A stretch of 64,000 nt of DNA from assembly GCA_022821645.1 (NCBI GenBank), contig JAJEDE010000015.1, forward strand, positions 124,001 through 188,000, given 5' to 3'. This document shows, piece by piece, positions 48,299 to 57,846 of the stretch. The notes beneath the pieces were generated by a model. That model was not told the origin of the DNA. It searched no databases and was given only the letters and a program-made list of their open reading frames with translations. Each line of letters begins with the position of its first letter. Position 1 is the first letter of the stretch. This DNA comes from Chloroflexota bacterium (GTDB taxonomy: Bacteria; Chloroflexota; UBA11872). The translations under genes were made by a program, and so were the position numbers.

Positions 48299-49111
48299 AT
48301 GCAGGGAGATGATCTCCAACCCCAACCCAACGTGCAGCGCCGCCTGAGACGCCGGACGGTGCTGGCCGCCGGCCTGGCGCTTGGCGCCGGCGCCCTGGCC
48401 GCCTGCGCCGACCCGCCCGCCCTGCCGCCGCTGCCATTCGCGGACTCGGATCGCGGCAACGTGACCTATCGAACCGCCGACGGCATCCAGGTCGTCGCCA
48501 CCTTCACGCCGCCCGAAACCCCACCGCCCTGGCCCGCGGCCGTCCTGATGCATCAGTACCAGGGCACGCGCGCCCAGTGGGACGAGATGACGCCACACCT
48601 GTTGGCCGCCGGCCTGGCGGTGCTGGCGCCCGACGCGCGAGCCCACGGCGAGAGCCTGCGGCACGTCCGCGCCGACGGCGGCTACGACATCGAAACGGAC
48701 AGGGCCAACACCCTGGACGGCTGGCCGACCGACGTGGCCGCCGCCGTTGAATGGCTGGCCGCTCGCCCGGATATCGACTCAGACCACATCGGCGTCGGCG
48801 GCGCCAGCGTTGGAGCCAACACGGCCTGGATCGCATCCTCGGTGGTGCCCGCCGTTCGACGGGCGGTGGCCGTAAGCGGGCGCTTCGAACCCGGCCGCCT
48901 GCTGATGGGCGAGGACATCCCCAACTTCCAGCCCCGCGGCGTCCTCTTCCAGTCAAACCGCGAAGAATCCCTCCAGTCGCAAGCCCTCTACAGCCGCACC
49001 GCCGAACCCCGCCAGGTCGCCGTCTACGACACCCCCGGCCACGGCATCAAACTCCTCGAACACCCCGACCCCCGCCGCGACTTCATCGCCTGGCTGGCCG
49101 ACGGGCTCTAG
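48299..49111 (+). CDS. Lipoprotein alpha/beta hydrolase, likely Tat-exported
   Basis: The 270-residue protein starts with an RRLRRRTVLAAG signal ending in a GALAAC lipobox (Cys36); the basic head with paired Arg fits Tat export. The mature part is a dienelactone hydrolase-like alpha/beta fold: AVLMHQYQGTRAQWDEM (about residues 81-97), APDARAHGES, the nucleophile elbow GGASVGANTA (Ser near 166), and the catalytic His in TPGHGIKLLEH (about 245-255). The acid residue is not identified with certainty. It should hydrolyse esters outside the cytoplasmic membrane. ATG at 48299; divergent from the TIM-barrel gene with 88 bases between. Confidence 0.78.
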   Translation: MQGDDLQPQPNVQRRLRRRTVLAAGLALGAGALAACADPPALPPLPFADSDRGNVTYRTADGIQVVATFTPPETPPPWPAAVLMHQYQGTRAQWDEMTPHLLAAGLAVLAPDARAHGESLRHVRADGGYDIETDRANTLDGWPTDVAAAVEWLAARPDIDSDHIGVGGASVGANTAWIASSVVPAVRRAVAVSGRFEPGRLLMGEDIPNFQPRGVLFQSNREESLQSQALYSRTAEPRQVAVYDTPGHGIKLLEHPDPRRDFIAWLADGL

Positions 49112-49194
49112 CTGTCTGAAGTCCTGGGCGGCCAGCGGTCAAGCCGCAGACCCTAGACTGATTGCCGAGCCTTCGAGTTCGGAGTGGCGCGCCA

Positions 49195-50358
49195 GTGTCC
49201 GCCTGGCTTCGGTCTAGAGTTACAGGAGCGGCGCTGGGCCGGTCGCGACTGGTCCATTGGTGTGCGGCGCTGTTGGTCGTTTCCGTGGGACTTAGTGCGT
49301 GCGCCGACGGCGCAAGGCCAGTTCAGTCGCGTACGCCCGGCTCGTGTTCCATGAGTCCCGAGAACGAGCGGACGGTTCGGGAGGCCTGGACGAACCCTGC
49401 GTTCTGGCGCGCTGCGACGGTCGCCCAGGTGCATGCCGCCTTGGACTGTGGCTCAGACATCCAGGCAACGGATGATCTGGGATTGACACCATTGCATCTT
49501 GCGGCGGCGTATAGCCAGGATCCAGCACTCATCAGAGCGCTGTTGGCCGAGGGCGCACACGTTGAGGCCCGGGACCACGACGGCGGTACTGCGTTGCACC
49601 AGGCGGCAATTTCGGGTCACGAGTCGGTCGCCAACGCCCTGCTCAATAACGGCGCCGACGTCAACGCCCGAGAGAATTTCGGCAAGACTGCGCTGCATCT
49701 CGCCTCGGCCCACAACCCTTCCCCGGGCACGATTGCGTCATTGCTGGAACGCGGCGCTGACATTGAGGCCAGGGACGAGTACGGCTTTACCCCGCTGCAC
49801 TACGCCGCAGGCTATGACAATCGCGTCTCGATCACCGTCTTGCTGGAACACGGCGCCGAGATTGAGGCGAAGGGCGACTCGAGACTTTCGCCCCTACATG
49901 TGGCGGTACGCGACGGCGGATCCGCCGCTGTAGAAGCTCTCCTTGAACAAGGTTCGGAGTCCAACGAGGCGGACAGCCTTGGCGTCACCCCGCTGCATAG
50001 GGCGGCAGCGCGTAGGAATCCAACCATCGTTTCATTACTGCTGGACTACGGCGCCGAGATTGAAGCAAGAAACGTCCAGGGAGAAACGCCTTTGCACGTA
50101 GCGGCGCGTCAGGCCGCCGTGCTTGTCGTCAAGATTCTGCTGAGCCACGGCGCCGACATTGAGTCGAAGGACGATTACGGCAATACTCCGCTTGAAGCGG
50201 CAGCCTTCGGAGGCGACCGCGACACAATGTCGGTTCTGCTGGACCGCGGCGCTGTTGTCGGCGATCTCTACTGGAGCGAACCAACGCTGCGCCAGGTAGT
50301 TGATGAGCTGAGGCCCGACGCCAGGCCAGCGGCTCCCGCCGCATCCGGCGGGACATAG
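49195..50358 (+). CDS. Ankyrin-repeat lipoprotein 1
   Basis: The 387-residue product has a basic head, a hydrophobic helix and a VGLSAC lipobox (Cys36). After a NPAFWRAATVAQVHAALDCG segment come about nine ankyrin repeats of 33-34 residues with clear GxTPLHxAA and LLxxGAxxxAx cores, e.g. DLGLTPLHLAAAYS and EYGFTPLHYAAGYD. The end carries GDRDTMSVLLDRGAVVGDLYW, then a degenerate tail. A surface-anchored or periplasmic-side protein-binding scaffold is likely. The GTG at 49195 follows GGAG and is preferred over a TTG at 49162. A paralogue follows immediately. Confidence 0.85.
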   Translation: MSAWLRSRVTGAALGRSRLVHWCAALLVVSVGLSACADGARPVQSRTPGSCSMSPENERTVREAWTNPAFWRAATVAQVHAALDCGSDIQATDDLGLTPLHLAAAYSQDPALIRALLAEGAHVEARDHDGGTALHQAAISGHESVANALLNNGADVNARENFGKTALHLASAHNPSPGTIASLLERGADIEARDEYGFTPLHYAAGYDNRVSITVLLEHGAEIEAKGDSRLSPLHVAVRDGGSAAVEALLEQGSESNEADSLGVTPLHRAAARRNPTIVSLLLDYGAEIEARNVQGETPLHVAARQAAVLVVKILLSHGADIESKDDYGNTPLEAAAFGGDRDTMSVLLDRGAVVGDLYWSEPTLRQVVDELRPDARPAAPAASGGT

Positions 50359-50377
50359 GCCGACCGTCGAGCGGCCA

Positions 50378-51811
50378 GTGGGAAGCCTAGGACAGCGGCA
50401 GCGGAAGGTCTGCGCGACGCTGCGATGGAGACTAACGCCGCCCGGCCAACTGCTTCTCCTTGGTCTGCTGGCCGTCATGCCGACGGCCTGCGATGGAGCG
50501 TCAACCCCAGAGCCGGCGCCTGCCCAGACTGCAATATCGGCGGCAGCGCCAACCCAGGCAGCGACTCGAACGGCCAGGCCCTCGCCTTCACCAGTTTCAA
50601 CCCCGGAACCGCGTTTGGAGGCCGAAGCAACGCCTTCGACGGCGGCAGCCGCGACCCCGGAAGCCGCGGCGCGTCAGGAGTCCACAGCCGAAGCATGCGC
50701 CGAGCCAGTGGACGAGTCTCGCTGGCTGAGCAAGGCGTTCTGGGTCGCGGCGACTGCAGCCGTCGTGCACGCCGCGTTGGACTGCGGCGCGAGCGTCAGC
50801 GCGACGGACGGCAATGGCTTTACGCCGCTGCATCTGGCGGCGGCGTTTAGCTCGGAGCCTGCTGTCATCGTTGCCTTGATTGAGGCGGGCGCTGACGCTT
50901 TGGCGCAGTCCGGCAGCGGGTTTACTCCGCTCCATGTGGCAGCGGTGAAAAGTCCCGAACCGGAAGTCCTGGCTGTCCTGCTTGATTTTGGCGTTGATCC
51001 CAACGTGCGAAACGACAGGGACTGGACGCCCGCGCACGCGTGGGCGGTCCTTGGCACGCAGCCGGAATCGCTCAAATTGCTGGTGGCGCGCGGCGCTGAC
51101 CTGGAAGCACTGGACGACCAAGGCTTGACCCCGCTGCTGGCCGCCGCCGCCGGCAGCGAGATTCCAGAGAGGGTTGACGAACTGCTGGTTCTCGGGGCCG
51201 ACCTGCAGGCGCGCAGCAATTTCGGCTTTACCGCTTTGCACTGGGCAGCGGCCTCCAACCCCAACCCGGGGATGGTCGAGCTCCTGTTGGAACGCGGCGC
51301 CAACCTGGAAGCGCTGGCCGACAATGGATTAACGGCTCTGCACTGGGGAGTCTCGTTCAACAACGAGCCGTCCGTAGTCGCCGTACTCCTGGACCATGGC
51401 GCAAATCTGGAAGCGCAGGCCGTCTTGAGTGCGACACCGCTGCACTCGGCGGTGGCCTTCGACGCTGATCCGGCTTTGATCCAACTGCTGATCGACCGCG
51501 GCGCGAACCTCGAAGCCCAGATCGTTGGCGGTGGGACGGCTCTGCACCTTGCGGCCTCGGGAGAAGATCCGGCTCTCGCAAGCCTCCTGATCGATGCCGG
51601 CGCCAACCTGGAAGCACGGGCCGACGATGGTTTGACGCCCTTACATTGGGCGGCGGATGCCGGAATCCCAGCCACTGTCACCCTCCTGCTGGGCTATGGC
51701 GCCAATGCCGAAGCGAAAGACAACGACGGCGCCACGCCGCTTGACCTGGCGGAAGCCGCCAACAATCAGGCCACCGCTCGCGTGCTGCGGGACCATGCGG
51801 CGCAGAACTAG
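50378..51811 (+). CDS. Ankyrin-repeat lipoprotein 2
   Basis: The 477-residue product has a signal peptide ending in VMPTAC (Cys38), then a low-complexity Pro/Ala/Thr/Ser linker (about 40-110), then KAFWVAATAAVVHAALDCGA, which matches the same segment of lipoprotein 1. About ten ankyrin repeats follow (GFTPLHLAAAFS, NGLTALHWGVSF, GGTALHLAA, DGLTPLHWAA). It ends after a final repeat without the GDLYW tail of lipoprotein 1. A GTG at 50378 is used; the ribosome binding site is weak. The gene starts 20 bases after the first, so they are likely one transcript. Confidence 0.85.
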   Translation: MGSLGQRQRKVCATLRWRLTPPGQLLLLGLLAVMPTACDGASTPEPAPAQTAISAAAPTQAATRTARPSPSPVSTPEPRLEAEATPSTAAAATPEAAARQESTAEACAEPVDESRWLSKAFWVAATAAVVHAALDCGASVSATDGNGFTPLHLAAAFSSEPAVIVALIEAGADALAQSGSGFTPLHVAAVKSPEPEVLAVLLDFGVDPNVRNDRDWTPAHAWAVLGTQPESLKLLVARGADLEALDDQGLTPLLAAAAGSEIPERVDELLVLGADLQARSNFGFTALHWAAASNPNPGMVELLLERGANLEALADNGLTALHWGVSFNNEPSVVAVLLDHGANLEAQAVLSATPLHSAVAFDADPALIQLLIDRGANLEAQIVGGGTALHLAASGEDPALASLLIDAGANLEARADDGLTPLHWAADAGIPATVTLLLGYGANAEAKDNDGATPLDLAEAANNQATARVLRDHAAQN

Positions 51812-51814
51812 GCC

Positions 51815-52181
51815 GGGCGCCGCTCATCTGGCGGCGAGCGCCGGTGGTGATCCAGGCATCGTTGCCATGCTGCTTGAGCACGGGGTCGACGTTGAGTCCA
51901 GGGACCAATTCGGCAACACCGCGATGAACGTAGCAGCCGGTGAAGGGAATGCTGCTGCCGTCGAGATCCTGCTTGACTACGGAGCCGACATTGAATCCGG
52001 GGCCAGATTCCAGAATCCACCGCTTCAGTCGGCAGCGCGTCACGGCGACCGAGCCACGATGTCCTTACTGCTGGACCGAGGCGCAAACGTCGGCGATCTC
52101 TACTGGACCGAAGCGAGCCTGCGCCTGCTTATTGACGAGCGAAGGTCAGGCTCAACGGCAACAACGGCTGCCGGTTCCTAG
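51815..52181 (+). pseudogene. 5'-truncated ankyrin-repeat gene fragment
   Basis: Directly after ankyrin lipoprotein 2, in a different frame, a stretch without its own start encodes about 120 residues: GAAHLAASAGGDPGIVAMLL, two more repeats, then GDRATMSLLLDRGANVGDLYW. That last block matches the C-terminus of lipoprotein 1 (GDRDTMSVLLDRGAVVGDLYW), including the following LRxxxDE. It is therefore the 3' part of a third ankyrin gene that lost its 5' end, or a displaced original end of lipoprotein 2. No in-frame start with a ribosome binding site was found. Confidence 0.75.
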
Positions 52182-52242
52182 CGCCTCTACCTCACGGGCA
52201 CGCGGTAGCCAAGCCGGCCAGTCGATGTCGGCGGACTAAGGC

Positions 52243-54873
52243 TTAGCCGCAGTCGCTGTAGCCGCAGGACACGCATTTCATGCAGCCCTCGGCGTAGTGC
52301 AGCTGGCTGCCGCCGCAGGAGGGGCAGGCGCCCACGAATCCCTGGTCGCGCGCGGCGCCCTCAACGTAGGTCTCGGCCGCCGGCGCCGAACCGCTGCCGA
52401 ACTTCGGCGCGCTCTGGGGAGGCGCCGTCGCGACCGTCGCGGCCGGCTGTTCGGCCGGGTCGGGCGTGTACGTGCCTTCGCCCTGCAGGTCCACCATTGG
52501 GACGAAATCACCGTTCTCGACATGGATCCGCTTGGCCATCGCCTGCGCAATCCCGTCGCCGCACGAAAGCACGCGTTCGGGGCCGAACCCGGCGGGCCGG
52601 TGGCAGGTGATCCCGCGCAGGGTCTTCTGCACCTCTTCGACCGGCACGCCCGAGCGCAGCGCCAGCGATGCCAGCCGGCCAATGGCCTCGGTTTGCGCGG
52701 CCGCGCAGCCGCCGGCCTTGCCAAGGGTCGCGAAGGTCTCGAACGGCAGCCCCCGCTCGTCGTCATTGATCGTGACGAACAGCGGACCGCAACCGGTTCG
52801 GATACGGGTTGTCGTGCCGTGAATCTGGTCGGGCCGCTCGCGTTCCACGGCGGCGACGATCGGCAGCGGCGTGCGGTCGGCGTGCTCGTCCGAGGCGCCA
52901 TTGGTTGCCGGTGTCGGCGTCAGCTTGGGCGCATGGCCGTTGCTGTGGCCATTGACCGGGGTGGCCGCCACAGGCACGGGAACCTCTTCAGCGGGCGCCG
53001 GTGCCTCTTCCGCAGGCGCCTCGGCCTCGGCCACTTGCGGCTCGTCGGACTCGTCGCGGCGCGTCTTGTCGCCCGAGTCGCTGGTGGTCAGCACCTGGAA
53101 GTCGCGGCTGCCGTCGCGGTAGACGGTCACGCCCTTGCAACCCAGTTCATAGGCCCGCCAGTAGCCGCGTTCCACGTCCTCGCGGGTGGCTTCGTGCGGG
53201 AAGTTGATCGTCTTGGACACCGCGTTTTCGGTGTGGGCCTGGAAGGCGCTCTGGATGCGGATGTGCCACTCGGGCGACACGTCGTGAGCCGTCACGAAGA
53301 TGCGGCGGGCCGACTCGGGCACGCCCTCCAGCACCTGCAGGGCGTCTGCCGGCGTCTCGTCGGTGATCCGCAGGCTGCCGTGATTGGCCTCGATGGCGTC
53401 CACCAACTCTTCGCTGAAGAATCCGCGGCGGCGCGCGTACGTCTCGAAAATCGGGTTCACGTAGCGCAGCGTGGTGGCGGCGTTGTCGTCGCTGTCGCGC
53501 ATCACGTTCTTCCAGAAGATCAGCGCAAAGAGCGGTTCAATGCCGCTGGAGGCGTCGGCGATCATGCTGATCGTGCCGGTCGGCGCAATGGTGGTGACCG
53601 TGGCGTTGCGCCGCTCGCCGTGGCCCTTTCGGTCCCAGGCCGAGTTGATGAAATTGGGGAACGCGCCGCGCGCGGCCGCCAGTTCCTCGGAGGCGCGCCG
53701 GCCTTCGTCGTTGATGAACTGCATCACGTCGCTGGCCAGCGCCTCGGCTTCGGGGCTGTCGTAGGGCAGGCCCAGGTGGAACAGCACGTCGGCCCAGCCC
53801 ATCACGCCCAGCCCAACCCGCCGGTTGCCGTGCTTGACGATGGCGTCGATTTCCTCCAGCGGGAAGTTGGAGGCTTCGACCATGTCGTCCAGGAACCGGA
53901 CGGACAGGTGCACGTCGCGCCGCAGGGCGCGCCAGTCAATGCGCGTACGGTCCTCGGTGAGGTGCCAGTTGAGATTCAGGCTGCCGAGCACGCAGGCCTC
54001 GTAGGGCAGCAGCGGCTGCTCGCCGCAGGGGTTGGTGGTGTCCTGCGGCGCAACGTCCGGCGTGGGGTTGGTTCGCTCCAGCCGGTCCAGGAAGATCATG
54101 CCCGGTTCGCCGTTGAGCCAGGCGCCGTCGACCAGGCGCTCCCAGACGTCTCGGGCTCGCAGCCGCTCGGTCACCTCTTCAGTGCGGGGGTTGACCAGGT
54201 CATAGTCGGTGTCGTCGCGCACGGCCTGCATGAAGGCGTCGGTGATGCCGACGGAGATGTTGAAGTTGGCGATGCGGCCGTCCTCGGTCTTGCATTCGAT
54301 GAAGTCGAGGATGTCCGGGTGATCGACGTTGAGAATGCCCATGTTGGCGCCGCGGCGGGTGCCGCCCTGCTTAATCTCGCCGCAGGAGTAGTCGATCATC
54401 GACATGAAGCTGATCGGCCCGCTGGCCACGCCGCCGGAGCTGCGCACAAAGTCGCCGCGCGGGCGGATGCGGGAGAAGTTGAACCCGGTGCCGCCGCCGC
54501 TCTGGTGAATGATGGCCGCGTGCATGTCGGTGGTCTTGATGCTGAGCAGGTCGTCGTCGATGGGCAGCACAAAGCAGGCCGCCATCTGCGCGTAGCCCTG
54601 GGGCTTGCCCGCGTTCATCAGGCAGGGGCTGTTGGGCACGAAGCGCAGCCCGCGCAGCAGGTCGTACATGGAGTCCACGATCTCGTCGTGGCCCTCGGCG
54701 TCCACCCAGCCCCGCTCGCGCTCGACGTCGACAACGCCGCGCACCACGCGGTCAAAGAACTCGTCCGTGTCTTCAATGGGGTGGTCGATGCGGTCCTTCA
54801 GGAAGTAGCGCTTGCGCAGCACGGCCAGCGCGTTATCCGAGAGGTCCGGATACGTTGCGCCGTGGCTATGCAT
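52243..54873 (-). CDS. nrdJ: Vitamin B12-dependent ribonucleotide reductase, class II
   Basis: The 876-residue product reduces ribonucleotides to deoxyribonucleotides with adenosylcobalamin, needing no oxygen. Motifs include [13 protein letters not shown] (about residues 69-81), [32 protein letters not shown] (about 120-135), the active-site [20 protein letters not shown] (about 289-308) and [11 protein letters not shown] (about 434-444). A low-complexity linker (about 600-700) leads to a TSCPxxxR-like redox region and a Cys-rich end [20 protein letters not shown]. There is no N-terminal ATP-cone domain. The ATG at 54873 overlaps the end of a small upstream gene by 8 bases. Confidence 0.95.
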   Translation of the reverse strand: MHSHGATYPDLSDNALAVLRKRYFLKDRIDHPIEDTDEFFDRVVRGVVDVERERGWVDAEGHDEIVDSMYDLLRGLRFVPNSPCLMNAGKPQGYAQMAACFVLPIDDDLLSIKTTDMHAAIIHQSGGGTGFNFSRIRPRGDFVRSSGGVASGPISFMSMIDYSCGEIKQGGTRRGANMGILNVDHPDILDFIECKTEDGRIANFNISVGITDAFMQAVRDDTDYDLVNPRTEEVTERLRARDVWERLVDGAWLNGEPGMIFLDRLERTNPTPDVAPQDTTNPCGEQPLLPYEACVLGSLNLNWHLTEDRTRIDWRALRRDVHLSVRFLDDMVEASNFPLEEIDAIVKHGNRRVGLGVMGWADVLFHLGLPYDSPEAEALASDVMQFINDEGRRASEELAAARGAFPNFINSAWDRKGHGERRNATVTTIAPTGTISMIADASSGIEPLFALIFWKNVMRDSDDNAATTLRYVNPIFETYARRRGFFSEELVDAIEANHGSLRITDETPADALQVLEGVPESARRIFVTAHDVSPEWHIRIQSAFQAHTENAVSKTINFPHEATREDVERGYWRAYELGCKGVTVYRDGSRDFQVLTTSDSGDKTRRDESDEPQVAEAEAPAEEAPAPAEEVPVPVAATPVNGHSNGHAPKLTPTPATNGASDEHADRTPLPIVAAVERERPDQIHGTTTRIRTGCGPLFVTINDDERGLPFETFATLGKAGGCAAAQTEAIGRLASLALRSGVPVEEVQKTLRGITCHRPAGFGPERVLSCGDGIAQAMAKRIHVENGDFVPMVDLQGEGTYTPDPAEQPAATVATAPPQSAPKFGSGSAPAAETYVEGAARDQGFVGACPSCGGSQLHYAEGCMKCVSCGYSDCG

Positions 54874-55207
54874 AACGCGTCTTTGATGGGACCGAGAATC
54901 GGTAACTCGGTCGCCACCCTCCCCACGTGGCGGAAGGGATCTCCACCAGAGACCCATCCTCGGTATTACCGCGCTCCAGTTCAGTACGAATTTGTCCCAA
55001 TCCTTCGCTTACCAGCGCCTCGTGGGCGCCCCAGGTGCTGGCCGAGTCCTGCGGGAATGCCACGCCCATCGAAAACTCCGTTTCCGCATGCCGCAAGCCG
55101 AAAATCACCAGGTCATACGCTCCGGTGGAGGGGATGATCTCCGCGAAATCGATAGCGAACTGCCGACCGTCGCGCGTCCGATGCAGTTCGCCGAGCAGTC
55201 TGATCAC
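54866..55207 (-). CDS. Small hypothetical protein upstream of nrdJ
   Basis: A 113-residue protein from a GTG at 55207 (MIRLLGELHRTRDGRQFAID). The open frame continues upstream but that part lacks protein-like features. The product is acidic-neutral with a strand-rich middle (EIIPSTGAYDLVIFGLRHAETEFSMG) and ends [14 protein letters not shown] do not recognise the family. Its end overlaps the nrdJ start by 8 bases in another frame, which suggests that the two are co-transcribed and that the small protein could regulate or assist the reductase; that is inference. Confidence 0.5.
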   Translation of the reverse strand: MIRLLGELHRTRDGRQFAIDFAEIIPSTGAYDLVIFGLRHAETEFSMGVAFPQDSASTWGAHEALVSEGLGQIRTELERGNTEDGSLVEIPSATWGGWRPSYRFSVPSKTRYA

Positions 55208-55298
55208 CGCCGCGCTCCTAATCTGAGTGCACGTCCCCACCCGTGCGTCACGGCATCGTGAATGAGGCGATCCGTTGCCTCTAAGCTGCGACCCGAGC

Positions 55299-55546
55299 TG
55301 TGGATCAGCCAGGGGCGCATACCACATATAGGTGGGGAGGAATCTTTGCATCCCATATGCTGGGTGTCAACCTGACTTATCAACACTCCGGCAGCGTCGG
55401 CTGTCCACAGTCCCACCTGACTAGGCTTGGGGACATTCCAGGGCTCGTCACTCCGTCCGTCCCTTCAAGTGGGGTCGGGAGGACGATGTTCCGCGCGGTG
55501 ATCGAAGCCACGGACAGGCGCACAGGTTGTCCACCGCTCGTCCACA
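55299..55546. promoter_or_regulatory. Gap with several DnaA-box-like 9-mers
   Basis: The 368-base gap 55208-55575 has no gene. It holds five 9-mers close to the DnaA box TTATCCACA: TGATCCACA (minus strand, 55299-55307), TTATCAACA (55377-55385), CTGTCCACA (55401-55409), TTGTCCACC (55527-55535) and TCGTCCACA (55538-55546), each with one or two mismatches to TTATCCACA or to the high-GC form TTGTCCACA. The stretch 55310-55390 is locally AT-richer than the coding DNA. It could be an origin-associated or DnaA-regulated region, or simply the nrdJ promoter with chance matches. Confidence 0.35.
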
Positions 55547-55575
55547 CGCCGGACGAGCGTCCGGGAAACGGATCG

Positions 55576-56226
55576 TCAGCCGGCGGCGGTCTGGAGTTCG
55601 GCGATGCGGCTGTCGCGGCCGACCACGATCAGCATGTCACCCTCGATCACGCGCTCGGACAGGCCGGGGGTGACGATCAACTCGTTGCCGCGCTTGATCA
55701 CCAGCACGTTCACGCCAAACCGGGCGGCCAGGTTCAGGTTGGCCAGCGACTGCCCGGCGAATGGGGTGCCGTCGATCTCGGTAATGCCCAGGTGCGGCAG
55801 CAGTTCCAGGTAGTCCAGCATGCCGGGCGTTGAGACGCTCTGGGCCAGGCGCAACGCCATGTCGCGCTCGGGGAATACCACGCGGTCCGCGCCAACCCGT
55901 TCCAGGATCAGGCGGTGCACCTCGCTGGAGGCCTTGGCGAAGACTCGCGGCACGCCCAGGTTCTTCAGGTGCGTGGTGATCAGGACACTGGCCTCCACTT
56001 CGGCCATGGCCACGATGGCGAGATCGACATCCGTGGCGCCAACTTCGCGTAGCACCGCCTCGTTGGTGGCGTCGCCCACGACCGCCTGATCCACGACGTC
56101 AGTGGCCATTTGGACGGCCTGCTCGGATGTGTCGAGCACAACCACTTCGTGCCCGGTCTCCGCCAGGGTGCGGGCCAGGCTGCTTCCGAACCGTCCCAGT
56201 CCGGTTACCAGGATCTGCATGGGCAC
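55576..56226 (-). CDS. Potassium uptake regulatory protein TrkA/KtrA-type
   Basis: The 216-residue product has the RCK layout of KtrA: an NAD-binding Rossmann half with GLGRFGSSLA (about residues 9-18), VVLD (about 29-32) and VVGDATNEAVLREVG (about 48-62), and a C-terminal TrkA_C half from about residue 135. Such subunits form rings below TrkH/KtrB and gate potassium flow by nucleotide binding. The 10-base gap to the TrkH gene and shared direction support a functional pair. A GTG at 56226 or an ATG at 56220 may be the start. Confidence 0.9.
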   Translation of the reverse strand: MPMQILVTGLGRFGSSLARTLAETGHEVVVLDTSEQAVQMATDVVDQAVVGDATNEAVLREVGATDVDLAIVAMAEVEASVLITTHLKNLGVPRVFAKASSEVHRLILERVGADRVVFPERDMALRLAQSVSTPGMLDYLELLPHLGITEIDGTPFAGQSLANLNLAARFGVNVLVIKRGNELIVTPGLSERVIEGDMLIVVGRDSRIAELQTAAG

Positions 56227-56235
56227 GGTCGGCGG

Positions 56236-57684
56236 CTAACCGACCTTGATGGCCTCCTCCGGGTAGCGGACCAGCGGTTGATGCTCGCGCGTGACGAGCG
56301 CCTGGGCAAGCGTCAGGGCTCCCAGGCGGCCGACGAACATGGTTCCGATCAGCACGAGTTTAGAAGCCACGGTCAGATCGGCCGTAATGCCGGTGGAATA
56401 GCCGACGACGGCAAAGGCGCTCACGGCCTCGAACAGCAGGTTTGACAGCACTGTTTCGGAGCCGCGCTCGGCGATGGACATGAGCACGGTGGCCAGGAGC
56501 ACCGCGACGCCGGACAGCCCAACGACCGCCAGCGCGCGCATGACCGAGTGCTGGGCGATGCGCCGCCCGAAGGCCTCCGGAAAACGGCGACCGCGAATGT
56601 GCGAAACCATCGCGATAAAGAGCACGCTGAAGGTGTTGACGGTTATCCCGCCAGTGACCGCGGCCGAGGCGCCGCCGATGAACATCAGGACGATGAGGAC
56701 GATCAGCGTGTCGGTGTGGAGACGGCCCATATCGATGGTCGAGAAGCCGGTCGTGCGCCAGACCGCGTGATTGAGCGCGGCGTTCGACCGCAGGCCAAGG
56801 TCGTCCTCGGGCACCGCGCCGCCGAAATCCGGCGAAAGCACCAGCAGCAGCAGGAATCCCGCGATCAAGAGGGCCGGCATGGCCGTCAGGACGATGCGGG
56901 ACTCAAGCCCCAGGCGCCGCCACAGTCGCCGGCGCAGCACGTCGAAGATCACCATGAACCCGATGGCGCCAATGATCGCCAGCGCCGCCAGGATGCCCAC
57001 CGTGGTCGGATCGTCGACCAGCCGCGCGAAGCTGGTGGAGCCGGGCTCGATGTCGAACCCCGCGTTGGTGAAGGCCGAGACGGCGTGAAAGATCGACCAC
57101 CAGTGCGGATTGTCTACGGCTGAGTCGCCGCGGACCCGCAGAAACAGCAGCACCGCCCCCACGCCTTGCAGGAACAGCGTGAAGATGGCGATGCGCCAGA
57201 ACAGCCCCTTCAGGCCGCCGGGTTCGCCGCGACCGATGTGCTGGCCGAACATCAGGCGTTCCCGGGTGGACGTGCGCCGGCCGGCCAGCGAGAAGATGAC
57301 GATGGCGCCCACGATGAAGCCCAGGGCGCCGACCTGGATCAGCCCCAGGATCACGATCTGCCCGAACAGCGACCAATGGTCATGGGTCGAGACGACCGTC
57401 AACCCGGTCACGCAGACAGCGGACGTTGCGGTGAACAGGGCGACCAGCAGGTCCGGCTCCTGGCCGTCGGCCAGCGACAGCGGCAGCGCCAGCAGCACGG
57501 TGCCCAGGAAAATCAGGCTGGCGAAGGCGACGATGAGGATGAGACCCGGCCGGAAAGGGCCGCGGCGCGCCAGGGTGGTGTCTACCTCCAGGCTCATGGC
57601 CACCCGCCGCGGCACGCGAACCACGCGGTCGCCGGCGCCCAGCGGATGCGGTGCGCCGTGGTGGCGGCGCGGTCCCGGCGGCAT
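56236..57684 (-). CDS. Potassium uptake transporter TrkH/KtrB family
   Basis: The 482-residue membrane protein has the four pore-loop repeats of the Trk/Ktr/HKT superfamily: TSAVCVTGLTVV (about residues 87-98), SAFTNAGFD (about 204-212), WRTTGFSTID (about 322-331) and VVGYSTGIT (about 430-438), each with the Gly that forms the selectivity filter. It carries about ten membrane helices. The ATG at 57684 has a GGAGG site at good spacing and is supported over an internal ATG 29 codons in. It forms an operon with the TrkA-type gene downstream. Confidence 0.92.
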   Translation of the reverse strand: MPPGPRRHHGAPHPLGAGDRVVRVPRRVAMSLEVDTTLARRGPFRPGLILIVAFASLIFLGTVLLALPLSLADGQEPDLLVALFTATSAVCVTGLTVVSTHDHWSLFGQIVILGLIQVGALGFIVGAIVIFSLAGRRTSTRERLMFGQHIGRGEPGGLKGLFWRIAIFTLFLQGVGAVLLFLRVRGDSAVDNPHWWSIFHAVSAFTNAGFDIEPGSTSFARLVDDPTTVGILAALAIIGAIGFMVIFDVLRRRLWRRLGLESRIVLTAMPALLIAGFLLLLVLSPDFGGAVPEDDLGLRSNAALNHAVWRTTGFSTIDMGRLHTDTLIVLIVLMFIGGASAAVTGGITVNTFSVLFIAMVSHIRGRRFPEAFGRRIAQHSVMRALAVVGLSGVAVLLATVLMSIAERGSETVLSNLLFEAVSAFAVVGYSTGITADLTVASKLVLIGTMFVGRLGALTLAQALVTREHQPLVRYPEEAIKVG

Positions 57685-57846
57685 CAGACGCCTCCAGCCC
57701 GTGCTCGCTCAACCACGGAGCGAGCCCCGGCGCGATCCAGTTGCGTCAACCGGCACCACATCACAGCCGGGCAGTGTAGACCCGCGTTGACGCCGGGGCG
57801 GCGCGGCCCCTAGGCTTCGGCGGCCCGCCGCCGGATCCGAAGCCGT

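Noticed and set aside
49153-49710. Minus-strand frames inside the first ankyrin gene
   Set aside because: They oppose a clear ankyrin-repeat protein and show no independent motifs.
52297-55137. Very long plus-strand open frame (946 codons)
   Set aside because: It is antisense to nrdJ, which has all family motifs. The opposite frame is open only because of the high G+C content and codon bias.
55208-55575. Cobalamin riboswitch upstream of nrdJ
   Set aside because: I looked for the B12-box and the conserved core but found no match; the gap holds only short box-like 9-mers.
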